Below, one piece after another: positions 20,076-29,549 of a stretch of 64,000 nt of DNA. The DNA lies in contig JACRAR010000076.1 of assembly GCA_016234745.1 (NCBI GenBank), positions 20,597 through 84,596 of the forward strand, given 5' to 3'. How positions within the stretch are numbered: the stretch's first letter is position 1; each line of letters begins with the position of its first letter. Made by a program: the position numbers and the translations under genes. Below the pieces are notes generated by a model. The model was not told the DNA's origin. It ran no database searches and saw only the letters and a list, made by a program, of their open reading frames with translations. This DNA comes from Betaproteobacteria bacterium. Lineage in GTDB: Bacteria; Pseudomonadota; Gammaproteobacteria; Burkholderiales; Rhodocyclaceae.

Positions 20076-21272
20076 CTAAGTCGTGAAAATTTTTCGGCGC
20101 ATGAGAATGGTCCAGGCCAAGCCTCCCACTCCTAAACTTCCGTAGGCCATGCCCCAGGCCCAGTGGCTGGTGTGGCCACCGCTGGCGTCGAGTATGGCGC
20201 CAAAGACCAGAGGAGCCAAGAACCCGGAACCAAATCCCAGCAAGGAATACAGGGCCATTACCGCGCCGCGCTGCGCCAGCGGTGTCACGGCCACCAGCCC
20301 AGCCGTGAGTGTTGCCGAATCCGCCAGCACGCCGGTGTAATGCAAGGCCAGCATGCAGAGCATCAACCACCATGGCCAAGATGCCGAAAACCCGGCTACC
20401 CAGCACAACACTCCCGAGATAGCCATGATCACGCATATCCATCGATAGCGACCAATACGTTCAGCGACTTCGTTGCCCAGTATGCTTGCCGGCAATCCAA
20501 GCAGATTGATCAATGCCGCAGCCTCTGTCGGCGAAATCTTGGCTTGCTGGGATTCGGAAACAAAATAGGCGAAAGTGATGAAGGCGACCATCCACGAGCG
20601 CAACCCAAATAATTCCCAGCAGTGCGCGGCATAGCCGAAAATGAACGGACGAATTTCCTTTTGCGCAAGGACAGGAGCAAAACGCGGCCACCAAGGTACA
20701 TGTTGGGTGTGATGCGTTTCTTGAGGGGATAGGCCGAACAGAAGAATCAAACCGGCCAGGACAGGTCCCAACGACAGCACTGCAATTGAAGTTTGCCAGG
20801 AAACGTGATTGCCGAGCCAACCGGCGGCAAGCAGAGAGAAACTTGTGCCGATGCCGAAGGTTGCCGTATAGAAAGCGATATAGCGCGCTTGCCGACCGTC
20901 GCTGGTGCGGTCGGTGAGCGCCTTGAGCCCCGGCATGTAGGTTCCTGCCAGTCCTGCACCTGTCAGCGCCTGAAATAATGCGGCAGAAAGCAGTCCATCC
21001 GTACACAAAGCAAATCCGGCCGTGCCTGATGCGGCCAGAGCACAGGAGAACACGAATACGTTACGGGCATCGAGCCGGTCAGTGATGCCCGACAGAAATG
21101 GCACAGCCAGCATGTAGCCAAAGAAGAATGAGCCGCCGACAAATCCTGCTTGTGTATCGCTGAACTGCCAAGCCTCACGCAATGCGGGCAGGAACGCCGG
21201 GTAGGCGGCAAAGCCTGTCATGCTCAGCGTTTCGGCTAGGCACAGCAGGATGACGATACGGCGCGCAGTCAA
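20076..21272 (-). CDS. MFS transporter
   Basis: A 398-residue major facilitator with about 12 hydrophobic segments. TM1 is RRIVILLCLAETLSMTGFAA, and the loop 2-3 signature appears as LSGITDRLDARNVF. The only start that keeps all of TM1 is a TTG at 21272, ten bases before the bolA stop side, because an in-frame stop precedes it; translation may be coupled to bolA. The substrate is unknown. On the same strand as bolA, yciI-like and yciB. Confidence 0.8.
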   Translation of the reverse strand: MTARRIVILLCLAETLSMTGFAAYPAFLPALREAWQFSDTQAGFVGGSFFFGYMLAVPFLSGITDRLDARNVFVFSCALAASGTAGFALCTDGLLSAALFQALTGAGLAGTYMPGLKALTDRTSDGRQARYIAFYTATFGIGTSFSLLAAGWLGNHVSWQTSIAVLSLGPVLAGLILLFGLSPQETHHTQHVPWWPRFAPVLAQKEIRPFIFGYAAHCWELFGLRSWMVAFITFAYFVSESQQAKISPTEAAALINLLGLPASILGNEVAERIGRYRWICVIMAISGVLCWVAGFSASWPWWLMLCMLALHYTGVLADSATLTAGLVAVTPLAQRGAVMALYSLLGFGSGFLAPLVFGAILDASGGHTSHWAWGMAYGSLGVGGLAWTILMRRKIFTT

Positions 21273-21281
21273 AATACGGAA

Positions 21282-21545
21282 TCAGGCATCATCAGGTGCG
21301 CGGGCATTGATGCTCAGTGCATGGATCCCGGATTTCATCAATGATCCAAGCGCGGCATAGACCAGGCGATGTCGTTGCATCGTGTTGAGCCCGGTGAAGT
21401 GTTTGGAAATGACGGTCAGGCGATAATGTCCGCCACCATCTTTTGCTCCTGCGTGGCCGGCATGCAAAGCACTGTCATCCGCAATCTCCACTTGTTGCGG
21501 TTCCAGGCTGGCCAGACACTGGCGGATTTGTTCAAGGACACTCAT
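21282..21545 (-). CDS. bolA: BolA family protein
   Basis: An 87-residue BolA/IbaG-type protein. HFTGLNTMQRHRLVYAALG is the conserved BolA core and contains the helix-turn-helix-like segment; GHYRLTVISKHF is the preceding strand. BolA proteins pair with monothiol glutaredoxins in Fe-S cluster trafficking. Its ATG overlaps the stop of the YciI-like gene (ATGA), showing translational coupling. Confidence 0.9.
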   Translation of the reverse strand: MSVLEQIRQCLASLEPQQVEIADDSALHAGHAGAKDGGGHYRLTVISKHFTGLNTMQRHRLVYAALGSLMKSGIHALSINARAPDDA

Positions 21546-21844
21546 TGAGGGAACACCTGCCGGAATGGACGCACCCAGGTGCTGACGAAAACACCGGTGG
21601 TGATATAGGGGTCGGCTTCGAACCAGGCTTGCGCTGCCTCCTGCGAGTCAAACTCGGCCACGATCAGGCTGCCGGTGAAACCTGCCGGACCTGGATCTGG
21701 CGTGTCGATCACTGGCAACGGCCCAGCCAGCACTAGCCTTCCTTCGGTCTGCAGCGCCTGGAGCCTTTCGACATGTGCTGGCCGAACAGCGAGACGCTGC
21801 TGCAGGCTGTCGTTTCTATCTTCGCCGAACAGGACGTACAGCAT
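21542..21844 (-). CDS. YciI-like protein
   Basis: A 100-residue ferredoxin-like-fold protein of the YciI family (YVLFGEDRNDSL, then AHVERLQALQTEGRLVLAGPLP, with the conserved His/Asp pair, and DPYITTGVFVSTWV). The ATG at 21844 matches the family N-terminus; the open frame extends upstream only within yciB. The gene sits between yciB and bolA, the usual proteobacterial order yciB-yciI-bolA. Function is not firmly known. Confidence 0.88.
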   Translation of the reverse strand: MLYVLFGEDRNDSLQQRLAVRPAHVERLQALQTEGRLVLAGPLPVIDTPDPGPAGFTGSLIVAEFDSQEAAQAWFEADPYITTGVFVSTWVRPFRQVFPQ

Positions 21845-21846
21845 GG

Positions 21847-22470
21847 CTATTTTTCCTCGATGTATTTTGCCAGGAAGATACTTTGCGCGACGATGAAAAC
21901 GAGCATCAAGCCCATGCTGCCGAAGAGTTTGAAATTGACCCACACGGCTGTTGAAAAATCGAAAGCAAAGGCAACCAGGAGGTTCAAGACGCCCATCAGC
22001 GCGAAAAAAAGCGTCCATGCAAGATTGAGCTTTTGCCAAAGCGGGTCGGGCAATTGCACCTGCACTTCGAGCATGCCGCGGATCAAGTTTTTCTTCAGAA
22101 TGGTGGCGGAGAAAAACAATACGCAAGCAAATACCCAATACAGCACGGTGGGTTTCCATTTGATGAAGGTTTCGTCGTGGAATATCAGTGTCAAGCTGCC
22201 AAAGAACGCCACCAGGACGAGGCTGACCCAGAGCATTTTGTCCACTTTGCCATGGCGCAGCCAGACCCAGCCGATTTGCATTGCGGTTGCCAGGATGACG
22301 ACCAGCGTTGCGAGCAGGATGGGTGCCTGTTGCAGGCTGACAGTAGCATCCAGTCCGATGGTGCCAAGGATCGGAACGATTAAGTCAGCGGCAGCCTGGG
22401 GTTTGCTCTCCGCAATCTTGAAGGAGGCGAAAAACAGGATGACAGGGAAAAGGTCAAAGAGAAACTTCAT
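21847..22470 (-). CDS. yciB: Inner membrane septation protein YciB/IspA
   Basis: A 207-residue integral membrane protein. [19 protein letters not shown] is the family N-terminus and about five hydrophobic segments follow; [13 protein letters not shown] and [14 protein letters not shown] are family blocks. YciB acts in cell envelope synthesis and septation through interaction with elongation and division proteins. ATG 22470 was chosen because the upstream open frame runs into msrB. Two bases separate its stop from the YciI-like gene. Confidence 0.92.
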   Translation of the reverse strand: MKFLFDLFPVILFFASFKIAESKPQAAADLIVPILGTIGLDATVSLQQAPILLATLVVILATAMQIGWVWLRHGKVDKMLWVSLVLVAFFGSLTLIFHDETFIKWKPTVLYWVFACVLFFSATILKKNLIRGMLEVQVQLPDPLWQKLNLAWTLFFALMGVLNLLVAFAFDFSTAVWVNFKLFGSMGLMLVFIVAQSIFLAKYIEEK

Positions 22471-22477
22471 CGGGAAA

Positions 22478-22882
22478 TTATACCGGCTGTTTTTTCTCCA
22501 GCTTGAGCGAAGCTGAATTGATGCAGTAGCGCAGTCCGTCCGGACCGGGGCCATCAGGAAAAACATGACCGAGATGAGCATCACAACTGCTGCAAAGCAC
22601 CTCGATGCGCTGCATGCCATGAGTAAGGTCTGCTGATTCAACAACATGCGACGCCTCTTGTGGCGCGGTGAAGCTCGGCCAGCCACAGCCTGAGTCAAAT
22701 TTCCGTGTGGAGTCAAACAGCGGCAAGCCACAGCAGACGCAAAGAAATACGCCTGGATCGTGGCAGTCCCAGTACTTGCCGGTGAATGCAGGCTCGGTGC
22801 CTTTCTCTCTTGTCACATGATATTGCTGTGGCGTGAGAAGATTCCGCCACTCGCTATCGGACTTGATAATCTTTTGGCGCAT
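22478..22882 (-). CDS. msrB: Peptide methionine-R-sulfoxide reductase MsrB
   Basis: A 134-residue MsrB, which reduces methionine-R-sulfoxide in proteins. Zinc ligands are the pairs C48/C51 ([11 protein letters not shown]) and C97/C100 ([14 protein letters not shown]). The catalytic cysteine is C120 in RYCINSASL, and C66 in [10 protein letters not shown] is the probable resolving cysteine. ATG 22882 gives the standard N-terminus [17 protein letters not shown]. Seven bases separate it from yciB downstream. Confidence 0.94.
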   Translation of the reverse strand: MRQKIIKSDSEWRNLLTPQQYHVTREKGTEPAFTGKYWDCHDPGVFLCVCCGLPLFDSTRKFDSGCGWPSFTAPQEASHVVESADLTHGMQRIEVLCSSCDAHLGHVFPDGPGPDGLRYCINSASLKLEKKQPV

Positions 22883-22990
22883 AGGTTTCTCCAAGGTGGA
22901 AAGTATAATCGCTTGGATGAAGAATTTCCGCGAGAGCAGAATTGGTAGCCTGTTGCATCTCTTTTCCGCTGCGGCAATGAGAGGTTTGCG

Positions 22991-24238
22991 ATGCATGTGA
23001 TCGTACTCGGCGCAGGTGTTGTTGGAGTAACTTCCGCTTGGTATCTGAGAGAAGCCGGCCATGAAGTTACAGTCATCGACCGACAGCCAGAAGCGGCTCA
23101 AGAAACCAGTTTCGCCAATGGTGGACAGATTTCCGTCAGCCATGCCGAGCCTTGGGCCAATCCGGCTGCTCCGTTGAAGGTGCTCGAATGGCTCGGTCGC
23201 GAGGACGCCCCCTTGCTCTGGCGCTGGCGTGCCGACTGGCAGCAATGGTTTTGGGGATTGAGCTTCCTGCGCGAATGCATGCCAGGCAGGACACGCGCCA
23301 ACATTGCCGCGATTTTGCGGCTTGCGCTGTATAGCCGAGCCAGCCTGCAGGCATTACGCCAGACCACCGGAATTAGCTACGATCATCTCGAACGCGGCAT
23401 TCTTCACCTTTATTTTGACGAGCAGGAATTTGCGCATGCTGTCCGACAGGCAGAACTGATGCGGGAATTCGGCTGCGAGCGCATCGTCAAGAGCGCCGAG
23501 GAATGCCACCTGATCGAACCAGCGCTGGCACATGGCAAGCTCCAATTGGTTGGAGGCACGTATACCGCGGACGATGAATCGGGCGATGCCTGTCAATTCA
23601 CGCAGAAGCTTGCAGATCTTTGTACCCAGCGCGGCGTTGAATTTCGCTTCAATCAGCCGATCGATGCATTGCTGCAGGAAGGCGGACGCATCATCGGGAT
23701 ACGCCTGCATGGCGGAGATGTCTTGACTGCCGACGCCTACATCGTTGCCCTGGGCAGTTATTCGCCAATGTTGTTGCGGCCGCTGGGAATCAAGCTGGTA
23801 TTGCAGCCAGGGAAGGGTTATTCGGCCACCTTGCCTCTTGATGAAGGGAGCATTGCGCCAACCGTGAGCCTGATTGATGACCAGCATAAGGTAGTTTTTT
23901 CGCGGCTGGGGCAACGCTTGCGCATCGCCGGAACGGCCGAGTTCGCAGGCTACGATACCTCGCTCAATGCTGTGCGCTGCCAGGCTTTGCTGGATCGGGC
24001 CATGCAGTTGTTCCCATTTGCGGGGAACTTCGGGCAGGCTGAATTTTGGGCTGGATTACGTCCCGTGACACCGGGCAACGTACCTCTAATCGGCGCCACG
24101 CGTTATAGCAACCTCTATTTGAATACCGGCCACGGAACCCTTGGCTGGACTATGGCATGCGGGTCGGGACGTTTGCTCGCCACCTTGGTTTCCGGAAAGA
24201 GGCTGGAAATCAGTGCGGAGGAATACGCCCCAGGCTGA
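22991..24238 (+). CDS. dadA: D-amino acid dehydrogenase, small subunit
   Basis: A 415-residue FAD oxidoreductase of the DadA family, which oxidises D-alanine and other D-amino acids to keto acids at the membrane. The FAD-binding GAGVVG is at residues 7-12, followed by the [19 protein letters not shown] signature that is characteristic of DadA. The C-terminal FAD contact is [26 protein letters not shown] element precedes the ATG. No alanine racemase gene accompanies it here. It converges with the DUF2863-like gene. Confidence 0.93.
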   Translation: MHVIVLGAGVVGVTSAWYLREAGHEVTVIDRQPEAAQETSFANGGQISVSHAEPWANPAAPLKVLEWLGREDAPLLWRWRADWQQWFWGLSFLRECMPGRTRANIAAILRLALYSRASLQALRQTTGISYDHLERGILHLYFDEQEFAHAVRQAELMREFGCERIVKSAEECHLIEPALAHGKLQLVGGTYTADDESGDACQFTQKLADLCTQRGVEFRFNQPIDALLQEGGRIIGIRLHGGDVLTADAYIVALGSYSPMLLRPLGIKLVLQPGKGYSATLPLDEGSIAPTVSLIDDQHKVVFSRLGQRLRIAGTAEFAGYDTSLNAVRCQALLDRAMQLFPFAGNFGQAEFWAGLRPVTPGNVPLIGATRYSNLYLNTGHGTLGWTMACGSGRLLATLVSGKRLEISAEEYAPG

Positions 24239-24242
24239 ATGT

Positions 24243-25445
24243 TCAGTGCAGGTGGCGTGGCGCCGCCTCGGCTTGGTCTTCGGGCAGTTCCGCATGCACG
24301 GCTTCGCCCTCTGGATTCGGATAGAGCGGAGAACCGCAATCGTCGCAATATTCGACAGTCAAGCGATGGTCCAGCACGGCGATCTCGCCGACGCTGATTT
24401 CGCGCAGGACTCCCTCGATTTGCGCCGCCATGTCGTTGACGTCGTCCTCGGCATCGAGCAACGGCCACACTACGCCATGCACAACTTGATTTGAATCTTT
24501 GAGCGTGAAGCCGATCCGATATTCCTCAAGACGCTGGTCATAGAACGGTGCGACCACGGCGCGCAAACCGCTGGCCATGACATTGAGCGTGGTACACAGA
24601 AATGCCACGGAAGCTCGAAGGGAATATGGCCGCGAGAGTCGGTCGGCATCGCGGCAACCTGCATGGTAGGCTTGCGGCAACAAGAGTTCCGTTGCGCAGC
24701 CGGGAAACAAAGGGCGTAGCGCTTCTCCGCCCTGGTTACGCCATTGCTTGAGAACCTCTGTTCGCTCACCGCCATCCTCCTGCCAGCGAAACAGTGCCGC
24801 ACCGCGCGGTACGACTGCAACACCCAACAGATAGCGCGCGTCAGAGAGAAAATTAACGGTTTCCGGCATTTGACCCGGGTCAAGGTGTAAATCGCGGCTA
24901 TGCAATGCTGCCTTGGTGAGCCGCTCGGCAAGTGATGCTGTGTCGCAGTAGCTTTGCGGAAGTTGATCGGGGCTGAAGAGGAAATCAGCCAGGCCAATGC
25001 GCGTCGAAGCACCGAACACATGCGCTTGCAGATGAACCCGGGCATTGGCCAACTGAGGGGCCGGAACGACGCCCGCAGGAATGGTGAAGCGTGACCAAGC
25101 CAGTATCGGGGCAACGAACAACAACAGATCCAGGTCCTTGCCTGACCTGGGATCACCATTCTCAATGGAGGGAGCGAGGAAATTACGGCTTTCGCAGCGC
25201 GCTTCGATCAGATCCGCCAATGCGTCATAGGCACGTTCCTGTCCTCCGTATAGCTGATCCAGTGCGGTATTCAGGGTGGCCTCATCGCCATCTTCGAGCA
25301 ACCGATCAATAAGCGCGCTTAATCGGACTGCCCAGAAATCATCTTCGATGCGACTTCCCGACAGACTCAATTCCGTGGCGAGCCGAAGCAGTTGCTCAGC
25401 GTCTGGCGACTGCTTGACTCGACGTGGGATTCGCGGGCGTTTCAT
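24243..25445 (-). CDS. DUF2863-like protein
   Basis: A 400-residue protein I place with moderate confidence in DUF2863, a family I know mainly from Betaproteobacteria. The N-terminus has ATELSLSGSRIEDDFWAVRL and the C-terminus a single C-x2-C knuckle, YCDDCGSPLYPNPEGE, which might bind zinc with other ligands. No enzymatic motif, signal peptide or membrane segment is visible. ATG 25445 is preferred over a TTG at 25466. Function unknown. Confidence 0.7.
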   Translation of the reverse strand: MKRPRIPRRVKQSPDAEQLLRLATELSLSGSRIEDDFWAVRLSALIDRLLEDGDEATLNTALDQLYGGQERAYDALADLIEARCESRNFLAPSIENGDPRSGKDLDLLLFVAPILAWSRFTIPAGVVPAPQLANARVHLQAHVFGASTRIGLADFLFSPDQLPQSYCDTASLAERLTKAALHSRDLHLDPGQMPETVNFLSDARYLLGVAVVPRGAALFRWQEDGGERTEVLKQWRNQGGEALRPLFPGCATELLLPQAYHAGCRDADRLSRPYSLRASVAFLCTTLNVMASGLRAVVAPFYDQRLEEYRIGFTLKDSNQVVHGVVWPLLDAEDDVNDMAAQIEGVLREISVGEIAVLDHRLTVEYCDDCGSPLYPNPEGEAVHAELPEDQAEAAPRHLH

Positions 25446-25669
25446 GGCGTCTAGGAGAGTTCTCAATTTGTTATTTTACCAGTTGCCACCAAACAGATGC
25501 GGAGTCCACAGTTGCATTGCCTGACAGATTTCCGGAGCGGACATCTAATCGTGAAGAATTGAGGGGCGCATCGAAGTCGGCGCTAGCGATTTGCGGTTTA
25601 CTTGGCCGAACTCCTGTTGCAATATATGAGTTCCGGACAATTACCTGCGTTATAGAGGTTGATGAAAAG

Positions 25670-26146
25670 ATGAGTACCAGTATCGCCGATCTGCTTGACG
25701 GGTTGAAGCTTTTTGGGGATTTTTCCTACCCTGAGCTAGGCGTCGTGGGCCGCTTCATGATGCCCCAGTCAGCCAAGAAAGGGGAGGTCATTTTCCATGA
25801 AGGCGACCCGGGAAGCTTTATGCTCATCCTGACCAAGGGAAGCATATCAATTCTGAAAGGCGGGGAACACGGGCAACAATTGCTTTCCTGCGAGGGGCGA
25901 GGCCGCATCGTTGGCGAAATGGCCTTGCTGGATCGAGAAAGGCGCTCTGCCTCATGTGTTGTCGAGAGCGATTGCGAATATCTGTCATTCAACCAAGAGG
26001 GGCTGAGAAGACTGGCAGCCGAGTATCCATCACTCGCCTATCGCTTCATGTTTTGTCTGGCGCAAATTCTTTCGCGGCGTTTGCGCAGAACTTCGGGAAT
26101 GATGGCAGATTTTCTTGGCGATACCGTGCATGAATCCGATTCATGA
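25670..26146 (+). CDS. Stand-alone cyclic nucleotide-binding domain protein
   Basis: A 158-residue protein that is almost only a cNMP-binding (Crp-type) fold: KKGEVIFHEGDPGSFMLILTKGSISI, then RIVGEMALLDRERRSASCVV, which is the phosphate-binding cassette with GE and R-S-A-S. There is no helix-turn-helix, so it is not a Crp/Fnr transcription factor; it may be a cAMP-sensing adaptor. A GAGG lies upstream of the ATG. Its stop overlaps the rarD start (ATGA), implying translational coupling. An upstream extension is open but lacks similarity to the domain. Confidence 0.83.
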   Translation: MSTSIADLLDGLKLFGDFSYPELGVVGRFMMPQSAKKGEVIFHEGDPGSFMLILTKGSISILKGGEHGQQLLSCEGRGRIVGEMALLDRERRSASCVVESDCEYLSFNQEGLRRLAAEYPSLAYRFMFCLAQILSRRLRRTSGMMADFLGDTVHESDS

Positions 26147-27042
26147 GCCGAGGAGTCTGGTGTGCGCTTTGTGCCTATACGATCTGGGGATTCATTCCGA
26201 TATACCTGAAGTGGCTTAATCAGGTACCGGCGCTTGAAATCGTTGGCCATCGCATCATCTGGTCTTGCCTGATGCTCTGCGCTTATCTGCTGGCAACCCG
26301 ATCCTGGCGTAATTTTCTGATGCAAATCCCCAACTTTCGGGTTATAGGGGCCTACCTGGCCGCCGCGATATTGCTCAGCGCCAATTGGCTGGTTTATGTC
26401 TGGGCCGTCAATGCGAACTTCATTGTTGACGCCAGCCTGGGATATTTCATCAATCCCCTCATCAGCGTGTTGTTCGGTGTGTTGCTACTGAAGGAAAGGC
26501 TGCGCTCCTGGCAATGGCTGGCAGTGGGTCTGGCGTTGGCCGGAGTGATTTACCTCACTTGGGCGCATGGGTCATTGCCCTGGATAGCCTTGGTGCTGGC
26601 TTTCAGCTTTGCTCTCTATGGCCTGATCAAGAAAACCTCTCCGTTGGGAGCCTTGCCTGGTCTTACACTGGAAACGGGAATTCTGTTCTTGCCCGGGATG
26701 GCTTATTTGCTTTTCGCCGAGTTTCATGCAAATGGGGCATTTCTTCATCGCGGTGCGATGGTTGATATCCTGCTGATCGGCTGCGGCTTGGTGACTGCAG
26801 TGCCACTCCTGTTGTTTGCAGCGGCGGCGCAGCGTATTCCTCTGGCGTTGGTGGGTTTGCTGCAATATATCGGGCCGACTTTGCAATTTCTGATCGGCGT
26901 GCTGATTTATGATGAACCCTTCACCTCTGACAAATTCATCGGGTTCGGCCTGGTCTGGGTTGCCCTATTGATATTCGCTTTCGAGAGTTTTCTGCATCGA
27001 CCTGCCAGGGCAGTGCAGATGCCACAGGTCATTGAGGCATGA
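26143..27042 (+). CDS. rarD: RarD/EamA-family transporter
   Basis: A 299-residue ten-helix transporter of the drug/metabolite superfamily. The N-terminus GVWCALCAYTIWGFIPIYLKWL and the FLSANWLVYVWAVN-like segment (LLSANWLVYVWAVNANFIVD) with LGYFINPLISVLFGVLLLKE are RarD signatures. RarD was named for chloramphenicol sensitivity; the natural substrate is unknown. The ATG overlaps the stop of the cyclic nucleotide-binding gene. Confidence 0.9.
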   Translation: MSRGVWCALCAYTIWGFIPIYLKWLNQVPALEIVGHRIIWSCLMLCAYLLATRSWRNFLMQIPNFRVIGAYLAAAILLSANWLVYVWAVNANFIVDASLGYFINPLISVLFGVLLLKERLRSWQWLAVGLALAGVIYLTWAHGSLPWIALVLAFSFALYGLIKKTSPLGALPGLTLETGILFLPGMAYLLFAEFHANGAFLHRGAMVDILLIGCGLVTAVPLLLFAAAAQRIPLALVGLLQYIGPTLQFLIGVLIYDEPFTSDKFIGFGLVWVALLIFAFESFLHRPARAVQMPQVIEA

Positions 27043-27105
27043 AGGGACTTGAAGCAGGCCAAATCGGCCTCATGTAGAGGGTATTCGTCATACGGAGATC
27101 ATTCG

Positions 27106-27339
27106 ATGAATGTCCTGTTCAACAATCCTTTGCTTTACCTGATCGATTATCCCGGTCACGATGCCCTGGAAATTCTTGATAAGCGCAACGGCCGGATGGG
27201 GCTGGTTCGCGGTGCAACAGCCGAGCGCATGCGCACCGAATTCGGCATTTTTCTCAGCAAAGCCCACGATCAGGAGGAGTTCGAGGATTTCATCGATACC
27301 TATGAAGAGATTCTGGATCACCAGGCGACACTGCATTGA
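27106..27339 (+). CDS. DUF3567 (BTH_I0359-like) small protein
   Basis: A 77-residue acidic protein: NNPLLYLIDYPGHDALEILD, then GATAERMRTEFGIFLS and a C-terminal EDFIDTYEEILDHQATLH. Pattern and size fit DUF3567, a betaproteobacterial family of unknown function. ATG 27106 has a GGAG element upstream. The RarD stop is 63 bases upstream. Confidence 0.75.
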   Translation: MNVLFNNPLLYLIDYPGHDALEILDKRNGRMGLVRGATAERMRTEFGIFLSKAHDQEEFEDFIDTYEEILDHQATLH

Positions 27340-27381
27340 TCGCCAGATGATAGGCGCGAACCATCGCCAGCCCTGGGTGCC

Positions 27382-27714
27382 ATGCCTGGCTTCGAACTTG
27401 CCAGCCTAGCCATCCTTGGGGGGCTTTGCTGGCTCTGGTTCGACAGTCTGAAGGCACGCGATGCCGCCATTGCCGCCACGCGCAGAGCTTGCGCTACAGA
27501 AGGGCTGTTGTTGCTCGACGACACGGTTGCGATAGCCGGCTTGAAGCCGGATCGCGATGCCGATGGCCAACTGAAACTCAGAAGAGTCTACGAGTTCGAA
27601 TACAGCGATACTGGCAACAACCGACGCAAAGGCAGCGTAGTGATTCGGGGATCGCGTATTTTGGTCATCAACATCGGGCTACGCCTGGTGCCGGAGGAAA
27701 GAACTCTGCACTAG
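27382..27714 (+). CDS. DUF3301-like membrane-anchored protein
   Basis: A 110-residue protein with one N-terminal membrane segment (LASLAILGGLCWLWFDSLKAR) followed by a small soluble domain: ARRACATEGLLLLDDTVAI, then RVYEFEYSDTGNNRRKG and GSVVIRGSRI. This matches DUF3301, found in Gamma- and Betaproteobacteria. Function unknown. It converges on the parvulin-type gene with a 20-base gap. Confidence 0.8.
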   Translation: MPGFELASLAILGGLCWLWFDSLKARDAAIAATRRACATEGLLLLDDTVAIAGLKPDRDADGQLKLRRVYEFEYSDTGNNRRKGSVVIRGSRILVINIGLRLVPEERTLH

Positions 27715-27734
27715 GCGTTTTCCTTTTGTCCGCG

Positions 27735-28643
27735 CTACTGTTTCTTGGCAGGCTCGGCAGGTTTGGCCTCAACAGGCTTTGATTCTGTCGTGGGTGCGGC
27801 TGCGGGCGCCTTGGCGGCAACAATTTCGATCTTGGCCTTGGCTTTCATGTCATCGAAAAGCTTGCGCAAGCTCTGTTGCTGGACTTGCTGCTGCAACATG
27901 GGCTTAACTTGATCGAGCGGCGGCACCTGCTTCGGACGAGTATCTTCCAGCAAAATCACGTGGTAGCCGAATTGCGACTTGACCGGCTCTTCAGTGAATT
28001 TGCCTTTTTCGAGCTTAGCGACGGCAGTTCCAAATTCGGGCACCATCCCGCGGGGATCGAACCAGCCAAGATCGCCACCATTGCCTTTGGAGCCTGGGTC
28101 CTTGGATTGCGCCTTGGCCAAACCGTCGAAGGCTTTGATGTTTTTCTTGAGCTTGGCGATGATCTCCTTGGCATCGCTTTCCTTGTCGACCAGAATATGA
28201 CGTGCCTTGTATTCGTTGGTCGACATCTGACCTTTGATCTTTTCGTATTCCGCCTTGAGGTTATCGTCACTCACCGGATTGTTCTTCAGGTAATCCTGAA
28301 CGAATGCATTGGCGAGAATGGACTGCCTGGTCAACTCGATCTGATCCTGCGCTTCGGGCGTCTTGTCCAGACCTTTCTTGAGAGCTTCTTGTGCAATGAG
28401 ATATTGCATGGAAAGATGCTCAATGATCGCCTTGCGTCCGTCTGCGGTGTCGGGTTGTCCTTGCGCCGCGCGCTGCCGCGACAACATATCGACGCTCATC
28501 TCGCTGATGGCATGGCCGTCAACAGTTGCTGCAACCGCAGACTTGGACGTGCTGGCACTTCCAGACTGTTCAGTGAAATTGCATGCGCTCAAAGCGAACA
28601 ATGAAGCTGAGCACAACAGCAACAAGCGGGAATTGGATAGCAT
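27735..28643 (-). CDS. Parvulin-type peptidyl-prolyl isomerase lipoprotein
   Basis: A 302-residue secreted isomerase. The N-terminus is a lipoprotein signal with lipobox ending at C21 (LFALSACN), so it is probably membrane-anchored on the periplasmic side. A SurA/PrsA-like N-domain (VDGHAISEMSVDML, EHLSMQYLIAQEALKKGLD) precedes a rotamase domain (YKARHILVDKE, then GNGGDLGWFDPRGMVPEF and SQFGYHVILLEDTR). The C-terminus is Ala/Pro/Lys-rich. It resembles PrsA/EpsD-type foldases; dTDP-rhamnose genes are far off, so no link to exopolysaccharide is shown. Confidence 0.9.
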   Translation of the reverse strand: MLSNSRLLLLCSASLFALSACNFTEQSGSASTSKSAVAATVDGHAISEMSVDMLSRQRAAQGQPDTADGRKAIIEHLSMQYLIAQEALKKGLDKTPEAQDQIELTRQSILANAFVQDYLKNNPVSDDNLKAEYEKIKGQMSTNEYKARHILVDKESDAKEIIAKLKKNIKAFDGLAKAQSKDPGSKGNGGDLGWFDPRGMVPEFGTAVAKLEKGKFTEEPVKSQFGYHVILLEDTRPKQVPPLDQVKPMLQQQVQQQSLRKLFDDMKAKAKIEIVAAKAPAAAPTTESKPVEAKPAEPAKKQ

Positions 28644-28694
28644 GGATAAGTTCCTTAGAGGTGCAAAAACGATTGGACAGAAAATTCAATAAAC

Positions 28695-28716
28695 AAAAAG
28701 CCGCACCGGGCGGCTT
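28695..28716 (-). terminator. Intrinsic terminator after tRNA-Pro
   Basis: On the minus strand a 7-bp stem (AAGCCGC / GCGGCTT, five-base loop) ends in a run of T read from 28699 down to 28695. It lies 14 bases after the tRNA-Pro 3' end and should end that transcript. Confidence 0.8.
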
Positions 28717-28730
28717 CACCTAGATCTACT

Positions 28731-28808
<78 letters not shown>

Positions 28809-28855
28809 CTGGATAAAATTATAACAGATCGCCTGAATGCTTCTGGTGCTGTTGT

Positions 28856-29224
28856 TCAGACACGCAGAAATTCGATGATGCTCATGAGTTCGGCACGCAA
28901 CGGCAGGGGAGACATTGGCGCATGTTCCGGCAAATGCCTTAGCGCTGGCTTGCTGGCCGGTTCTTCCAGGCGATGGCGTGCGCCGCTAATGGTGAAACCT
29001 TCCTGGTAGAGCAATTCGCGGATGCGGCGCACCAGCAGGACTTCGTGGTGTTGGTAATAGCGTCGATTACCGCGCCGCTTGACCGGCCTGAGTTGAGTGA
29101 ACTCCTGTTCCCAGTATCGCAGGACATGCGGCTTGACGGCGCAAAGTTCGCTGACCTCGCCTATCGTGAAATAGCGCTTGGCCGGAATGGGGGGTAACGG
29201 GTCTTTACTGTCGGATGTTGCCAT
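28856..29224 (-). CDS. MerR-family regulator downstream of ihfA
   Basis: A 122-residue MerR-type protein. [20 protein letters not shown] is the winged helix-turn-helix, followed by [20 protein letters not shown]. It lacks the long effector domain and cysteines of metal-sensing MerR proteins. The ATG at 29224 lies within the 3' end of ihfA, overlapping it by 20 bases. This ihfA-merR pair next to tRNA-Pro is widely conserved in Beta- and Gammaproteobacteria; its role is not established. Confidence 0.87.
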   Translation of the reverse strand: MATSDSKDPLPPIPAKRYFTIGEVSELCAVKPHVLRYWEQEFTQLRPVKRRGNRRYYQHHEVLLVRRIRELLYQEGFTISGARHRLEEPASKPALRHLPEHAPMSPLPLRAELMSIIEFLRV

Positions 29225-29519
29225 TGCTGTCGCGCTTGATATTTTCGACGGCAAGCTTGAGTTTCTGACTGGCGTGGAAGGTAACGACGCGGCGTGCGGT
29301 AATGGGTATTTCTTCTCCGGTCTTGGGGTTGCGGCCGGGGCGTTGCGGCTTGTCCCGCAATTGAAAGTTGCCGAAGCTCGAGAGCTTGACACTGTCTCCA
29401 TTCTCCAAAGCTCCGCGGATTTCTTCGAAAAAGCTTTCGACCATGTCTTTTGCCTCGCGTTTGTTCAACCCGACCTTTTCGAACAGCAGATCGGCGAGTT
29501 CCGCCTTGGTCAATGTCAT
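29205..29519 (-). CDS. ihfA: Integration host factor alpha subunit
   Basis: A 104-residue HU/IHF-family protein. [20 protein letters not shown] is the IhfA N-terminus, and [20 protein letters not shown] contains the DNA-bending arm with the intercalating proline in RNPKTGE. With IhfB it forms the sequence-specific DNA-bending IHF. It is 30 bases downstream of pheT, the standard position. Confidence 0.96.
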   Translation of the reverse strand: MTLTKAELADLLFEKVGLNKREAKDMVESFFEEIRGALENGDSVKLSSFGNFQLRDKPQRPGRNPKTGEEIPITARRVVTFHASQKLKLAVENIKRDSNGNIRQ

Positions 29520-29549
29520 TGTTCCCCCTGAATTCCTATTTGCTCTTGG

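Noticed and set aside
28809..28834. ACTGGATAA downstream of tRNA-Pro coordinates as a fourth XylS-type site
   Set aside because: The TGCA half, the second repeat and the TARACT hexamer at 21 bp are absent.
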